Positions 23,498-31,205 of a DNA stretch of 64,000 nt are shown here, in pieces. This stretch comes from Rivibacter sp049446155. Its GTDB lineage: Bacteria; Pseudomonadota; Gammaproteobacteria; Burkholderiales; Burkholderiaceae_C. Under the pieces are notes generated by a model, which saw only the letters and a program-made list of their open reading frames with translations, was not told the origin of the DNA and searched no databases. The stretch is from contig NZ_JBMSEE010000001.1 in the NCBI RefSeq assembly GCF_049446155.1, positions 724,092 through 788,091 of the forward strand, read 5' to 3'. Numbering within the stretch: position 1 is the stretch's first letter; the number at the start of each line of letters is the position of its first letter. The translations under genes were made by a program, and so were the position numbers.

Positions 23498-24925
23498 TCA
23501 GTTCGCATGCGACCTCGGGCGGATGTTCTGGTTGTGGTGAAAGACGTTGTCGGGGTCGTACGTCGTCTTCACGTCCACCAGCCGGTCGTAGACGGCGTCG
23601 CCGTACGCCTCGCGCACCCGGTCAGGCTCTTCGTCGGCGCCGAGGAAGTTGACGTAGACGCCTTCCCGGAAGCGGCCGAGGGCCGCGAAGAACCTCCTCG
23701 TCCAAGCGGTGTCCCGGTCGCCGAAGTCCTCGCCCGGGCGCCACACGGCGTCGAGGGTGATCGCGTGCGACGCCTGCCGGTTGCCGAACGCCGTCGAGCC
23801 TTCGGCCGCCCGGCCCACGGCCCCTTGCAGATGGAACATCGCCACGTACGAGCGGGGCGACGCGCAGGAGAACGCGTTCTCGGCGATCACGTCGACGAGG
23901 TCGTCGCTGAGCGACGGGAGGTGGGTGGACTTCCAGTAGTAGTTCCAACCATGGACAACGGTCGAGTCGAGCGCGCTCTGGAATCCCACATACGGCTTGG
24001 GCCCGACGAGGTCGAGCAGCGGAGTCCGCGATGCGCGCAGCGGTCGGAGCGCCCGTTCGCCGTCCTCGATCGGCCCGGCGTAGCAGGTACCGACCATCAG
24101 CACCGGACGCCAGTGCAAGGCCGCGGGAATGACCGGCAGCGGCGGGACGGTGCCGAACCTCACGACCGTGCCGAGCTCGTCGGGAGCGTCGCGGACAAGG
24201 TCGCGGTAGCAGCGCAGGACGTCCCCGGCGGCGCTCGCGTCCCAGAGGATCGGCCCGGCCAGGACGGCGGGCCCGACCGCATGGAGGCGAAACTCGAACG
24301 CCGTCACCACACCGAAGTTGCCGCCGCCGCCTCTCAGCGCCCAGAACAGGTCGGTGTGCTCGTCCTCGGACGCCCGCAGCCGCTGTCCTTCAGCCGTCAC
24401 GAGGTCGACGGCGAGCAGGTTGTCGACCGTCAGGCCGTGCTTGCGCATCAGCCAGCCGACGCCGCCGCCGAGGGTGAGCCCGGCGACGCCGGTGTGGCTC
24501 ACGATGCCGCCGGTGGTGGCCAGGCCGTGCGCCTGCGTCTCGTGGTCGACGTCGCCCCACAGCGCCCCGCCCTGCACCCAGGCCCTGCGGCGCACGGGAT
24601 CGACCTGCACGGCCCGCATCGCCGACAAGTCGATGACGATCCCGTCGTCGCAAACGGCGGTGCCGGCCACGTTGTGGCCTCCGCCCCGGATGGCAATCTC
24701 CAGGTCGTGGTCGCGGGCGTAGCACACGGCTGCGACCACGTCGGCGGCGCCGATGCAGCGGGCGATCAGGCGTGGGCGCCGGTCGATGGCGCCGTTCCAG
24801 ACAGCGCGGGCAGCGTCGTAGTCGGCGTCGCCGGCACATATCTGCCGGCCCCGGAACCCGTCGATCTGCACGCCGGTCGGCCTCATGCTCCGCGGGCCGA
24901 CTTCCACGGTGGTCGATGTCGTCAT
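23498..24925 (-). CDS. BBE-type FAD-linked oxidoreductase
   Basis: 475 residues. FAD-binding PCMH domain: IRGGGHNVAGTAVCDDGIVIDLS, with the His that carries FAD covalently in many relatives, and GGIVSHTGVAGLTLGGGVGWL; WALRGGGGNFGVVT; the C-terminal berberine-bridge segment ends TTYDPDNVFHHNQNI. The second FAD-linked Cys of bicovalent members appears absent from the usual site, where the sequence reads GGIVSHTGVAG. AAGGAG precedes the ATG at 24925. It is divergent from an HxlR-type regulator. Substrates in this family range from sugars to alkaloids, so the function is open. Confidence 0.88.
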   Translation of the reverse strand: MTTSTTVEVGPRSMRPTGVQIDGFRGRQICAGDADYDAARAVWNGAIDRRPRLIARCIGAADVVAAVCYARDHDLEIAIRGGGHNVAGTAVCDDGIVIDLSAMRAVQVDPVRRRAWVQGGALWGDVDHETQAHGLATTGGIVSHTGVAGLTLGGGVGWLMRKHGLTVDNLLAVDLVTAEGQRLRASEDEHTDLFWALRGGGGNFGVVTAFEFRLHAVGPAVLAGPILWDASAAGDVLRCYRDLVRDAPDELGTVVRFGTVPPLPVIPAALHWRPVLMVGTCYAGPIEDGERALRPLRASRTPLLDLVGPKPYVGFQSALDSTVVHGWNYYWKSTHLPSLSDDLVDVIAENAFSCASPRSYVAMFHLQGAVGRAAEGSTAFGNRQASHAITLDAVWRPGEDFGDRDTAWTRRFFAALGRFREGVYVNFLGADEEPDRVREAYGDAVYDRLVDVKTTYDPDNVFHHNQNIRPRSHAN

Positions 24926-24970
24926 CGGGTGCTCCTTTCTGGATGGGCCCATCGGAGCACGGCAGACCGC

Positions 24971-25003
24971 GGTTGGATAGTCAAGAATCTGGACTTCCAA
25001 ACC
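24971..25003. promoter_or_regulatory. Imperfect inverted repeat between divergent oxidase and regulator genes
   Basis: GGTTGGATAGTC and GGACTTCCAAACC face each other around AAGAATCT, with one-base offsets. It lies in the 104-base divergent gap and is the best candidate for the operator of the regulator at 25030. Confidence 0.45.
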
Positions 25004-25029
25004 GAACGCAGGCGCGCAACACTGGCTCC

Positions 25030-25725
25030 GTGAGAACCTACGGCCAGTACTGCCCGATCGCCCGTGGCGCCGAGATCTTCGCCGAGCGCTGGACGCCGCT
25101 GATCATCCGCAACCTGCACCTGGGCTGCGCCGACTTCAGCGAGATCCTGGAGGGCGCGCCCGGGCTGTCCCGCACCCTGCTCTCACAACGGCTCAAGCAG
25201 CTCGAAAGGCTCGGTATCGTCGAGTCGGCACCCAAGCCCAACGGGCGCGGGCACCACTACGAGCTCGCGCCCGCGGGCCACGACCTGTTCGCGGTGTGCC
25301 AGTCGCTCGGTGAGTGGGGCGCGCATTGGCTCGAGATCGCCCCAGAGCACCTCGACCCCTTCGTCGCGCTGTGGTCGATGTGCAATGCGCTGCGGCGAGA
25401 GCAGATCCCGGATCGACGCATCGTCATCCGCTTCGACTTCACGGGCCCGCGCCCAGAGCGCTATTGGCTGCTCATCGAGCGCGGAGACACCGAGATCTGC
25501 AAGACGTACCGCGGCCACGACGAAGACCTCTACGTCACGGCGCACGCCGAGGCCTTCGTCAAATGGCACGCCGGCCAGCTCTCCTGGGCCCAGGCCACCC
25601 GGGAGCACCGCATCCAACTGCATGGCCCCTCGTCGCTCGTCAGAGCCTTTCCGACTTGGAACGCCCGCAGCATGTTCGCCCACATCAGGCCGGTCTCTCG
25701 CACCCTCACGAGCCCCGCCGCCTGA
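25030..25725 (+). CDS. HxlR-family transcriptional regulator
   Basis: 231 residues from a GTG start. CPIARGAEIFAERWTPLIIRNL and FSEILEGAPGLSRTLLSQRL followed by LERLGIVES form an HxlR winged helix with a Cys near the N-terminus as usual. About 120 further residues form a second domain (EIAPEHLDPFVALW, DTEICKTYRGHDEDLYVTAHAEAFVKWHAGQLSW) resembling sterol-carrier-type folds that some members carry. Divergent from the FAD oxidase at 23498, its probable target. Confidence 0.85.
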   Translation: MRTYGQYCPIARGAEIFAERWTPLIIRNLHLGCADFSEILEGAPGLSRTLLSQRLKQLERLGIVESAPKPNGRGHHYELAPAGHDLFAVCQSLGEWGAHWLEIAPEHLDPFVALWSMCNALRREQIPDRRIVIRFDFTGPRPERYWLLIERGDTEICKTYRGHDEDLYVTAHAEAFVKWHAGQLSWAQATREHRIQLHGPSSLVRAFPTWNARSMFAHIRPVSRTLTSPAA

Positions 25726-25828
25726 CACGCTCGGCACGGCCTCCGCTCGGCACTGCGTCAGCGCCGAACCTGAAGGACGGCAGCCAGCACGCAGCTGCAG
25801 GTCGCCGAGTCTCGTCGAAAGCCCGCAA

Positions 25829-25870
25829 CTGGCCGAAAGTGGGCTGCCGACAGTCGCTGGTCGACCCGCC
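25829..25870 (+). repeat. Dispersed repeat, copy 1
   Basis: CTGGCCGAAAGTGGGCTGCC and the 22 bases after it match the copy at 26409-26450 at most positions. The two copies bracket the DUF1428 gene. Confidence 0.5.
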
Positions 25871-25872
25871 GT

Positions 25873-26241
25873 TCAGGCCTTCACTTCGACCACCTGTTCG
25901 AAGCCGCCAAAGATCATGCGCTTGCCGTCGAAGGGTATGGGGGGATTGCCGGGTGTGGACGGGTCCATGCGCGGGTCTTCCACCATCTTCTTCATGGCGG
26001 CATCGCGCGTGGCCTTGTCGGGCCATTCGACCCACGCGAAGGCCACCGTTTCCTCGGCCGTGGCCTGCACCGCGCGACGGAAATCGGTGACTTTTCCGTC
26101 GGGCACATCGTCGCCCCATCCCTCGATCACACGGATCGCGCCCAACTCGATGAACAGTGGGTCGAAATGACGCGCGTGCTCGATGAACTTCTGCTTGTTG
26201 GCGGTTGGAACCGCGATCACGAAACCGTCGATGTAGGACAT
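25873..26241 (-). CDS. DUF1428 family protein
   Basis: 122 residues. MSYIDGFVIAVPTANKQKF and FAWVEWPDKATRDAAMKKMVEDPRM are the family hallmarks; it folds as a ferredoxin-like alpha/beta barrel related to dimeric alpha-beta barrel proteins. Function unknown. AGGAG lies 9 bases before the ATG, so the much longer frame upstream is not used. It stands alone between two copies of a dispersed repeat. Confidence 0.88.
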   Translation of the reverse strand: MSYIDGFVIAVPTANKQKFIEHARHFDPLFIELGAIRVIEGWGDDVPDGKVTDFRRAVQATAEETVAFAWVEWPDKATRDAAMKKMVEDPRMDPSTPGNPPIPFDGKRMIFGGFEQVVEVKA

Positions 26242-26607
26242 GCCTTGACTCCTGTTGGGTTGACCGGCCGACGCACCCGCTTGAGGGCGCCTCGCACCAT
26301 GATGACGAACGGAAGCATGCCGATTCGACATTGGCCACCCGGTGCGCGGGCTCGCGTCCGGCGGCGGCACTGGCTCGCCCGAGCACGGCCTTTCGACAAC
26401 CTTCGCTTCTGGCCGAAGCTGGGCAGCCGACATTCCCCGGTCGACCGCCTCAGTTCGGCTTCAAGCGGAAGTCCAAACCCCAGAACCGACGGGCCGCTTT
26501 CGACCCATCGGCGACACTTGGTTCACCTCTCTGATTTCCCTTCAGCTGCCGCCCGTGCATGCTGGCACTGCTGAGATGCAGCCGCATCTGAGTCAGCACA
26601 CTCAAGC
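26242..26607. other. Intergenic stretch with one repeat copy
   Basis: 366 bases without a credible gene. It holds the second dispersed repeat copy (26409-26450). I see no clear terminator or promoter. Confidence 0.6.
26409..26450 (+). repeat. Dispersed repeat, copy 2
   Basis: CTGGCCGAAGCTGGGCAGCC and what follows match the copy at 25829 in the same orientation; the shared end is GGTCGACC. Confidence 0.5.
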
Positions 26608-28002
26608 CTACGCGCCGCTGGCCTTGTGGCGTGGCCATAGCACCGCAGCAGCCACCGGGGCCAGCGCCAGCAGGCCGAACAGCCAAGCCGCCGGTGCCGC
26701 AAGGTCTGGTGCGTCGGCCGGCGCCGTCAACCCGATCAGGTAGCCGCCCGCAGCCGTACTCATCGTGGTGGCAATCAACTGCACGGTCATGATGGCGCCA
26801 GACGCCAGGTCTGCCTCGGCTGGCGGTGCAGCGGTCATGATGCTGCTGGCCAGAGGTGGCCAGGCCAAGCCCACGCCCAGACCCAGCGCGACAAGCGCGA
26901 GCGCAATGCCCAGCGTGGAACCGAACGACGGTGACGCGCTCGTTTCCGCCATTGCAGTGCACAGCAGAGCCATCGCCAACGCGCACAGCCATGGTGAGAA
27001 CCGAACGAAGCGATGGGCCGGTCCGGGAGCCATCGATGCGCTGCACAAGGCGCCGATCGTCCAGCCCGCGGACGCTGTCGCGGCGATGTAGCCGGCTGCC
27101 AGCGGTGAGTGGCCCTGGTTGCGCTGCAGAAACAGCGGGATGAAGACTTCGGAACAGGTAACCGTGATGGCCATCAGCGCCGACACCGCGTATAGCCGCC
27201 CGAGCGGGCTGGAGCGCACATAGGCCGCGCTCGGCAACAGGCGGGCGACTGCGATTCGATCGTGCCCGCCGATCGCCAGCAGCATCCCCAGCGCGACTAC
27301 CAGACCCAGCGCGCCGGCCAGGGTGGAGTCGGCGACGGTGCTGCTCGACGCGGCCAGAACGGCCGCCGCCAGCAGGGCGAGTTGAAGCACTGGAGACGCC
27401 GTCGTAGCGGCTTCGGCCTTCACACCCCGCAACGCCACAGTGGCGCTCAGGGCCAGCAACAGCGCGAGGGGAACCAAGGCACCGAACGCGAGGCGCCAGC
27501 TGGCGTATTGAGCCAGCGCGCCGCCCACGGCCGGCCCGAGCAGGGTGGCCACGCCCCACATGCCGGAGAACAGCGCCAGTGCGCGCGACCACAGAGGCGC
27601 CGGCAAGACTTGACGCACCAGCACGTAGGGCAGCGCCAGCCACAAGCCGCCCCCGAGCCCCTGGAGCAGGCGCCCCGGCAGCATTGCCGGCATGGTGGGA
27701 GCCAGCGTGCACAGCGCGCTGCCGGCCGCGAAAACCGCGCTGGCGGATACGTAGGCCCAGCGTGGCCCGACCCGTTGCAGCACCGGCACCGCCACCGCGG
27801 CGCCCAGGATGGCCGCAATCACGAACACTGTGGTGTTCCACGCGTAGAGCGGCAGGCCACCGATGTCTTCCACCACCGTGGGCAGCATGCTGGCCGTAAT
27901 GTAGAGGCTCACTGAGTGCAGGGCGATGCCGCTGGCAAGTACCGCCATGCGCAGTGCCAGCGGCCCAGCGAAGAGGTCGCGCCAGCGTGCGTCCGCGATC
28001 AC
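26608..28002 (-). CDS. MFS transporter
   Basis: 464 residues, about 14 hydrophobic segments. PGRLLQGLGGGLWLALPYVLV is the motif-C-like helix of drug:proton antiporters and WGVATLLGPAVGGALA the following one, so it is probably an efflux carrier of the DHA2 type. It starts with a GTG that overlaps the stop of the AhpD-like gene, so it is the second gene of the ECF41-controlled unit. Substrate unknown. Confidence 0.88.
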   Translation of the reverse strand: MIADARWRDLFAGPLALRMAVLASGIALHSVSLYITASMLPTVVEDIGGLPLYAWNTTVFVIAAILGAAVAVPVLQRVGPRWAYVSASAVFAAGSALCTLAPTMPAMLPGRLLQGLGGGLWLALPYVLVRQVLPAPLWSRALALFSGMWGVATLLGPAVGGALAQYASWRLAFGALVPLALLLALSATVALRGVKAEAATTASPVLQLALLAAAVLAASSSTVADSTLAGALGLVVALGMLLAIGGHDRIAVARLLPSAAYVRSSPLGRLYAVSALMAITVTCSEVFIPLFLQRNQGHSPLAAGYIAATASAGWTIGALCSASMAPGPAHRFVRFSPWLCALAMALLCTAMAETSASPSFGSTLGIALALVALGLGVGLAWPPLASSIMTAAPPAEADLASGAIMTVQLIATTMSTAAGGYLIGLTAPADAPDLAAPAAWLFGLLALAPVAAAVLWPRHKASGA

Positions 28003-28484
28003 TGCAGGCCCGCCTTGTCCAGACCGTACGCGCGGTCCAGCGAACCCGGCACCCGGCGAAAGGCGATGTTCAGGCGGTTCCAGCCGTTGATGGAAATCAC
28101 GCGGAACGTCAGTTCCACCAGGGCTGTGTCGTCGAAGTGCTCGCGTACCTGGCGATAGTCGGCATCGCTCACGCCTTCGGTGCCCAGTCGGGTGAGCTGC
28201 TCCGTCCAGTCCAGTGCGGCGCGCTCCCTGGGGCTGAAGAGCGGCGATTCGCGCCAGACCGCCACATGGTGCAGGCGCAGCTCGCGTTCCCCGGCGATAC
28301 GAGCCTGCTTGACATGCATGTCCAGGCAGAACGCGCAGCCGTTGAGCTGCGAGGCGCGGATGTCCACCAGCAGGGCCAGTCCCTCGTCCAGTGTGGAGGC
28401 CAGGGCGAAGTCCAGGTACTTCTTGAACAGCTCGGGGGCGATGGCGCCGGGATCCAGGTGGGCTTGCAGGTCGGTCGGGGTCAT
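27999..28484 (-). CDS. AhpD-like carboxymuconolactone decarboxylase family protein
   Basis: 161 residues. The redox pair and His are in NGCAFCLDMHVKQAR (CxxC-x3-H), as in alkylhydroperoxidase-like CMD proteins. AAGGAA precedes the ATG at 28484. It lies directly downstream of an ECF41-type sigma gene, the classical pairing in which such a protein is the sigma factor's target. A TGTCACA-N16-CGTC promoter ends 57 bases upstream, inside the end of the sigma gene. Confidence 0.9.
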   Translation of the reverse strand: MTPTDLQAHLDPGAIAPELFKKYLDFALASTLDEGLALLVDIRASQLNGCAFCLDMHVKQARIAGERELRLHHVAVWRESPLFSPRERAALDWTEQLTRLGTEGVSDADYRQVREHFDDTALVELTFRVISINGWNRLNIAFRRVPGSLDRAYGLDKAGLQ

Positions 28485-28536
28485 GGGCAGTTCCTTGCTT
28501 GAGAACGATGTGCCCGGCACCGCGCCGCGCACACCG

Positions 28537-29496
28537 TCAAGACGGACCCCTGTCCCGGTTTGTGACATGCCCGAGCTTGTCAGGGTTGCGCTGTACGTAA
28601 ATGGCGCCGATGTGCCCGGGCTCTGTAGACGAAGGCGCGAGGGCGATGGTCTGCACCAGCCGGCCGCCGTCGAGGTCGTCGAACAGCAGGCAGCCGGGGA
28701 AGCCGTTCACCCGCGCCGGCTCGAGGCGCCAGCCTCTGCTGGTGGTCAATCGGGCAAAGCCGATGAAGGCCTGGGCCACCTGTGCTCGGCCATGCAGCGG
28801 ACGCGGCACGGCGGTCACCCTGCCGCCGCCGTCAGCCAGCAGAACGGCGTCTTGCGCCAGCACCTGGGCCAGCGCGCTTACGTCGCGGCTGCGCACCGCG
28901 TCGGCAAATGCATGGAACAGGCGCTGCCGCTCCTCTTCGGCGACTTCGTGACGCGCATAGTCGGCCTTGACACGCTTGCGCGCCCGGCTGATCAGTTGGC
29001 GGCAAGCCGTTTCGCTGCGATCGAGGTGGCGGGCGATCTCGTCATAGCCCAGATCGAACACGTCGTGGAGCAGAAAGGCCGCCCGCTCCAGTGGCGACAG
29101 CCGCTCCAGGGCGAGCAAGAACGCCACCGACACGTCCTGTGCGAACTCCGCCTGCTGCTCGGGCCCAGGTGTCTCATCGACGGCGGCCACGTCGTCCAGC
29201 AAGGGGTCGGGCAGCCAGACGCCGATGTACTGTTCACGCTGCACCGCGGCCGAGCGCAGCCGGTCTAGGCAAAGATGGGTGACAACCCGCGACAGGTAGG
29301 CGCCTTCGCTGACCACCGTGCTCTCGTCGACCTCAGCCCAACGCAGCCAGGCCTCCTGCACGATGTCCTCTGCCTCGGCCCGCGAACCGAGCATGCGGTA
29401 GGCAAGCGCCCGCAACCTTCGTGCGTGCTCGAGATCGAACCGCCGTGCTCGATCCGCAGCACCGCGACTCTGGGAACAATCGTCCAAATGTGTCAT
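28537..29496 (-). CDS. ECF41-type sigma factor with C-terminal SnoaL-like domain
   Basis: 319 residues. Region 2 is RLRALAYRMLGSRAEAEDIVQEAWLRW in outline and region 4 is LERLSPLERAAFLLHDVF with DEIARHLDRSETACRQLISRAR; an extra SnoaL-like domain of about 120 residues follows with the ECF41 hallmark DGGG (LLADGGGRVTA) that modulates activity. No anti-sigma gene is seen, as expected for ECF41, where the C-terminal domain takes that role. Start at 29496 is 25 bases from an ECF41-type promoter, which implies autoregulation. Confidence 0.92.
   Translation of the reverse strand: MTHLDDCSQSRGAADRARRFDLEHARRLRALAYRMLGSRAEAEDIVQEAWLRWAEVDESTVVSEGAYLSRVVTHLCLDRLRSAAVQREQYIGVWLPDPLLDDVAAVDETPGPEQQAEFAQDVSVAFLLALERLSPLERAAFLLHDVFDLGYDEIARHLDRSETACRQLISRARKRVKADYARHEVAEEERQRLFHAFADAVRSRDVSALAQVLAQDAVLLADGGGRVTAVPRPLHGRAQVAQAFIGFARLTTSRGWRLEPARVNGFPGCLLFDDLDGGRLVQTIALAPSSTEPGHIGAIYVQRNPDKLGHVTNRDRGPS
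28541..28567 (-). promoter_or_regulatory. ECF41-type promoter for the AhpD-like/MFS unit
   Basis: TGTCACA (-35, 28567 to 28561), a 16-base spacer and CGTC (-10, 28544 to 28541), the published ECF41 promoter pattern. It sits within the last codons of the sigma gene (encoding the C-terminal VTNRDRGPS). Confidence 0.82.
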
Positions 29497-29520
29497 GTCG
29501 GCAAAGAGAGTGTGGTGCCT

Positions 29521-29547
29521 GACGAGCAGGCGGACCGGTTTGTGACA
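29521..29547 (-). promoter_or_regulatory. ECF41-type promoter upstream of the sigma gene
   Basis: TGTCACA, 16 bases, CGTC, 25 bases before the sigma start. It shares GGGCATGTCACAAACCGG with the promoter at 28541. Confidence 0.82.
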
Positions 29548-29751
29548 TGCCCATGGCCCACAGATGCAAGTCGGTGGTATGGCATGACGGAAGCCCATTC
29601 ACCGAACAACATGCAGTTCGCAGGGGCAGGGAGCGGCCCGTCCCCAGCGGCCGGTCCTGGCCGGCTCCTGTCCCTCGTCGACTCGATGAGGAGTGACTGA
29701 GATCAGTCTGAAGCGCAATCCCAGCGCGCCCCACGGCGCACCGGAATCCCC

Positions 29752-30201
29752 TCACCTCCTGAACTTGCGCACCAGTTCATCGACAGACGGCCCGCCCGTC
29801 CCGGCCCCGCTGGAGACCTTGATGATGCTCAACGTTCGCTCGGCGCCGGCCTCGAGCGTGGCCTGGTGCACGGCTTGCAGCAGCGGCCAGATCTTCTCGG
29901 GCGGACCTTCCACGACGGTGCCCATGCCGTGCACCTCGTAGCGCAGGCCGCAGGCCTGGATGACGGCGATGGCGGCGTCGACGTGCTTGTAGCGGTCGTC
30001 CGCCGTGCCGGACGGCCGGGGAACGACCTGGATCTCGGCAATCATGTGCCGGCTCGGCGCCGCAGTGGCCGCAGTGGTGGCTGCGGCGGATGCTGCCGGC
30101 TGTGGCGTCGGTTGCGCCGAGGCCGCGCCGCAGGCCAGCGTCGACAGCCACAGGGCCGAAAGCCGGGAACGGCTCAAACGGGAGAAAGACGGATGTGCCA
30201 T
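29752..30201 (-). CDS. MTH1187/YkoF-type thiamine-binding protein with signal peptide
   Basis: 149 residues. A Sec signal (basic RLSRSR, hydrophobic LSALWLSTLACG, ASA cleavage) and an Ala/Pro-rich linker come before the DUF77 domain: AEIQVVPRPSG, VIQACGLRYEVHGMGTVVEG and the C-terminal LSIIKVSSG. Family members bind thiamine or HMP-like ligands; this is supported by the TPP riboswitch upstream. Export to the periplasm is unusual for the family. Start chosen at 30201 because it fits the signal; an ATG at 30231 and one at the domain start are possible. Confidence 0.82.
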   Translation of the reverse strand: MAHPSFSRLSRSRLSALWLSTLACGAASAQPTPQPAASAAATTAATAAPSRHMIAEIQVVPRPSGTADDRYKHVDAAIAVIQACGLRYEVHGMGTVVEGPPEKIWPLLQAVHQATLEAGAERTLSIIKVSSGAGTGGPSVDELVRKFRR

Positions 30202-30287
30202 GTGCAACTCATGCAGATGGCAGGTCGGCAAGCGTTCGGGCCGCCATGCCGGTGCGAGAAAGAGAAAGCCGGCGGGCCGATGAACGT

Positions 30288-30372
30288 GCTTCCCTGCGCG
30301 AGGATTACCTCAATCAGGTTCAAAGGGACTCTCTCAGTCGGCGCGCCTTGCGGCCTGCCAACACCCCCAGCG
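30288..30372 (-). promoter_or_regulatory. TPP riboswitch (THI element)
   Basis: Read on the minus strand: GGGGTGTTGGC, then CTGAGAGAG, then ACCTGATTGAGGTAAT and a closing GCGCAGGGAAG. These are the conserved P3/J3-2 and P4-P5 parts of the thiamine pyrophosphate aptamer. It ends 87 bases before the thiamine-binding protein start. Confidence 0.92.
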
Positions 30373-30493
30373 GATGACCGCGTCGGCAAGCCCGTTGGCT
30401 GCCGGCGTGGCGGCCGCGATTCTAGGGAAACCCTGAGCCGCGCCAGCCCAACCTCAACTCACGGCTCGCAAGCAGACCGCGCGAACCTCGCGG

Positions 30494-31111
30494 TCACGCC
30501 TTGGCACGGGGCTTGAAGATGTGGATGGTCTCGCCGCGCGAGAGCATTGCCACCAGCTGGGCAATGCGCCGGGCACGCGTCTCGGCCTTGGCGGCCGTCT
30601 GTATGCGCCACAGCACCGCATAGCGATTGGTCGCGTTGATCGTGGCAAAGAAGGCCTTGGCCTTCGGCTCGGCTTCCAGCGCCGCCAGCAGGTCATCGGG
30701 CACCGCGGACGTGCGCGCTCCGTCGTAGGCGCGGGCCCAGCGTCCGTCGGCCTTGGCGGCCTCGATCTGCGCGTAGCCCGGCGGCCGCATGCGGCCCGCC
30801 TCGATGAGCGCCGCGACCTTGTCGACGTTGACCTTCGACCAGATGCTGCGCGCGCGCCGCGGCGTGAAGCGCTGGAGAAAGTACTGGTCGTCGAGACCCT
30901 TCTTCTGGCCGTCGATCCAGCCCCAGCAGAGCGCGATCTCCACCGCCTCGGGGTAGGTGACGCTGGGTTCAGCGGCGCCGCGCTTGGCGATCTTGAGCCA
31001 CAGGCCGTTGGAGGTGGCGTGATGCTTCTTCAGCCAGGTCTCGAAAGCCCTGGCGCTCTTGAACAAGATCGGGGCGGCTTCGGCTTGGATGGCGGATTTG
31101 GCGGCGGGCAT
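30494..31111 (-). CDS. YdeI/OmpD-associated-like family protein
   Basis: 205 residues. FETWLKKHHATSNGLWLKIAK, ALCWGWIDGQKKGLDDQYFLQRFTPRRARSIWS shortened here to its core WGWIDGQKKGLD and RRARSIWS, and the C-terminal LLAALEAEPKAKAFF are the family blocks. Function is unknown; some members were linked to bacteriocin tolerance. The gene stands alone, ending 121 bases from the riboswitch region. Confidence 0.88.
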   Translation of the reverse strand: MPAAKSAIQAEAAPILFKSARAFETWLKKHHATSNGLWLKIAKRGAAEPSVTYPEAVEIALCWGWIDGQKKGLDDQYFLQRFTPRRARSIWSKVNVDKVAALIEAGRMRPPGYAQIEAAKADGRWARAYDGARTSAVPDDLLAALEAEPKAKAFFATINATNRYAVLWRIQTAAKAETRARRIAQLVAMLSRGETIHIFKPRAKA

Positions 31112-31205
31112 CGCAGCGAGTGTGCCGCAGGGTCGACCGGCGCGGGCCTGAGGCATGATCATCCGGCCCGACCTTTCCCGTCGGACTCGCACCGGAGGTG
31201 GCGCC

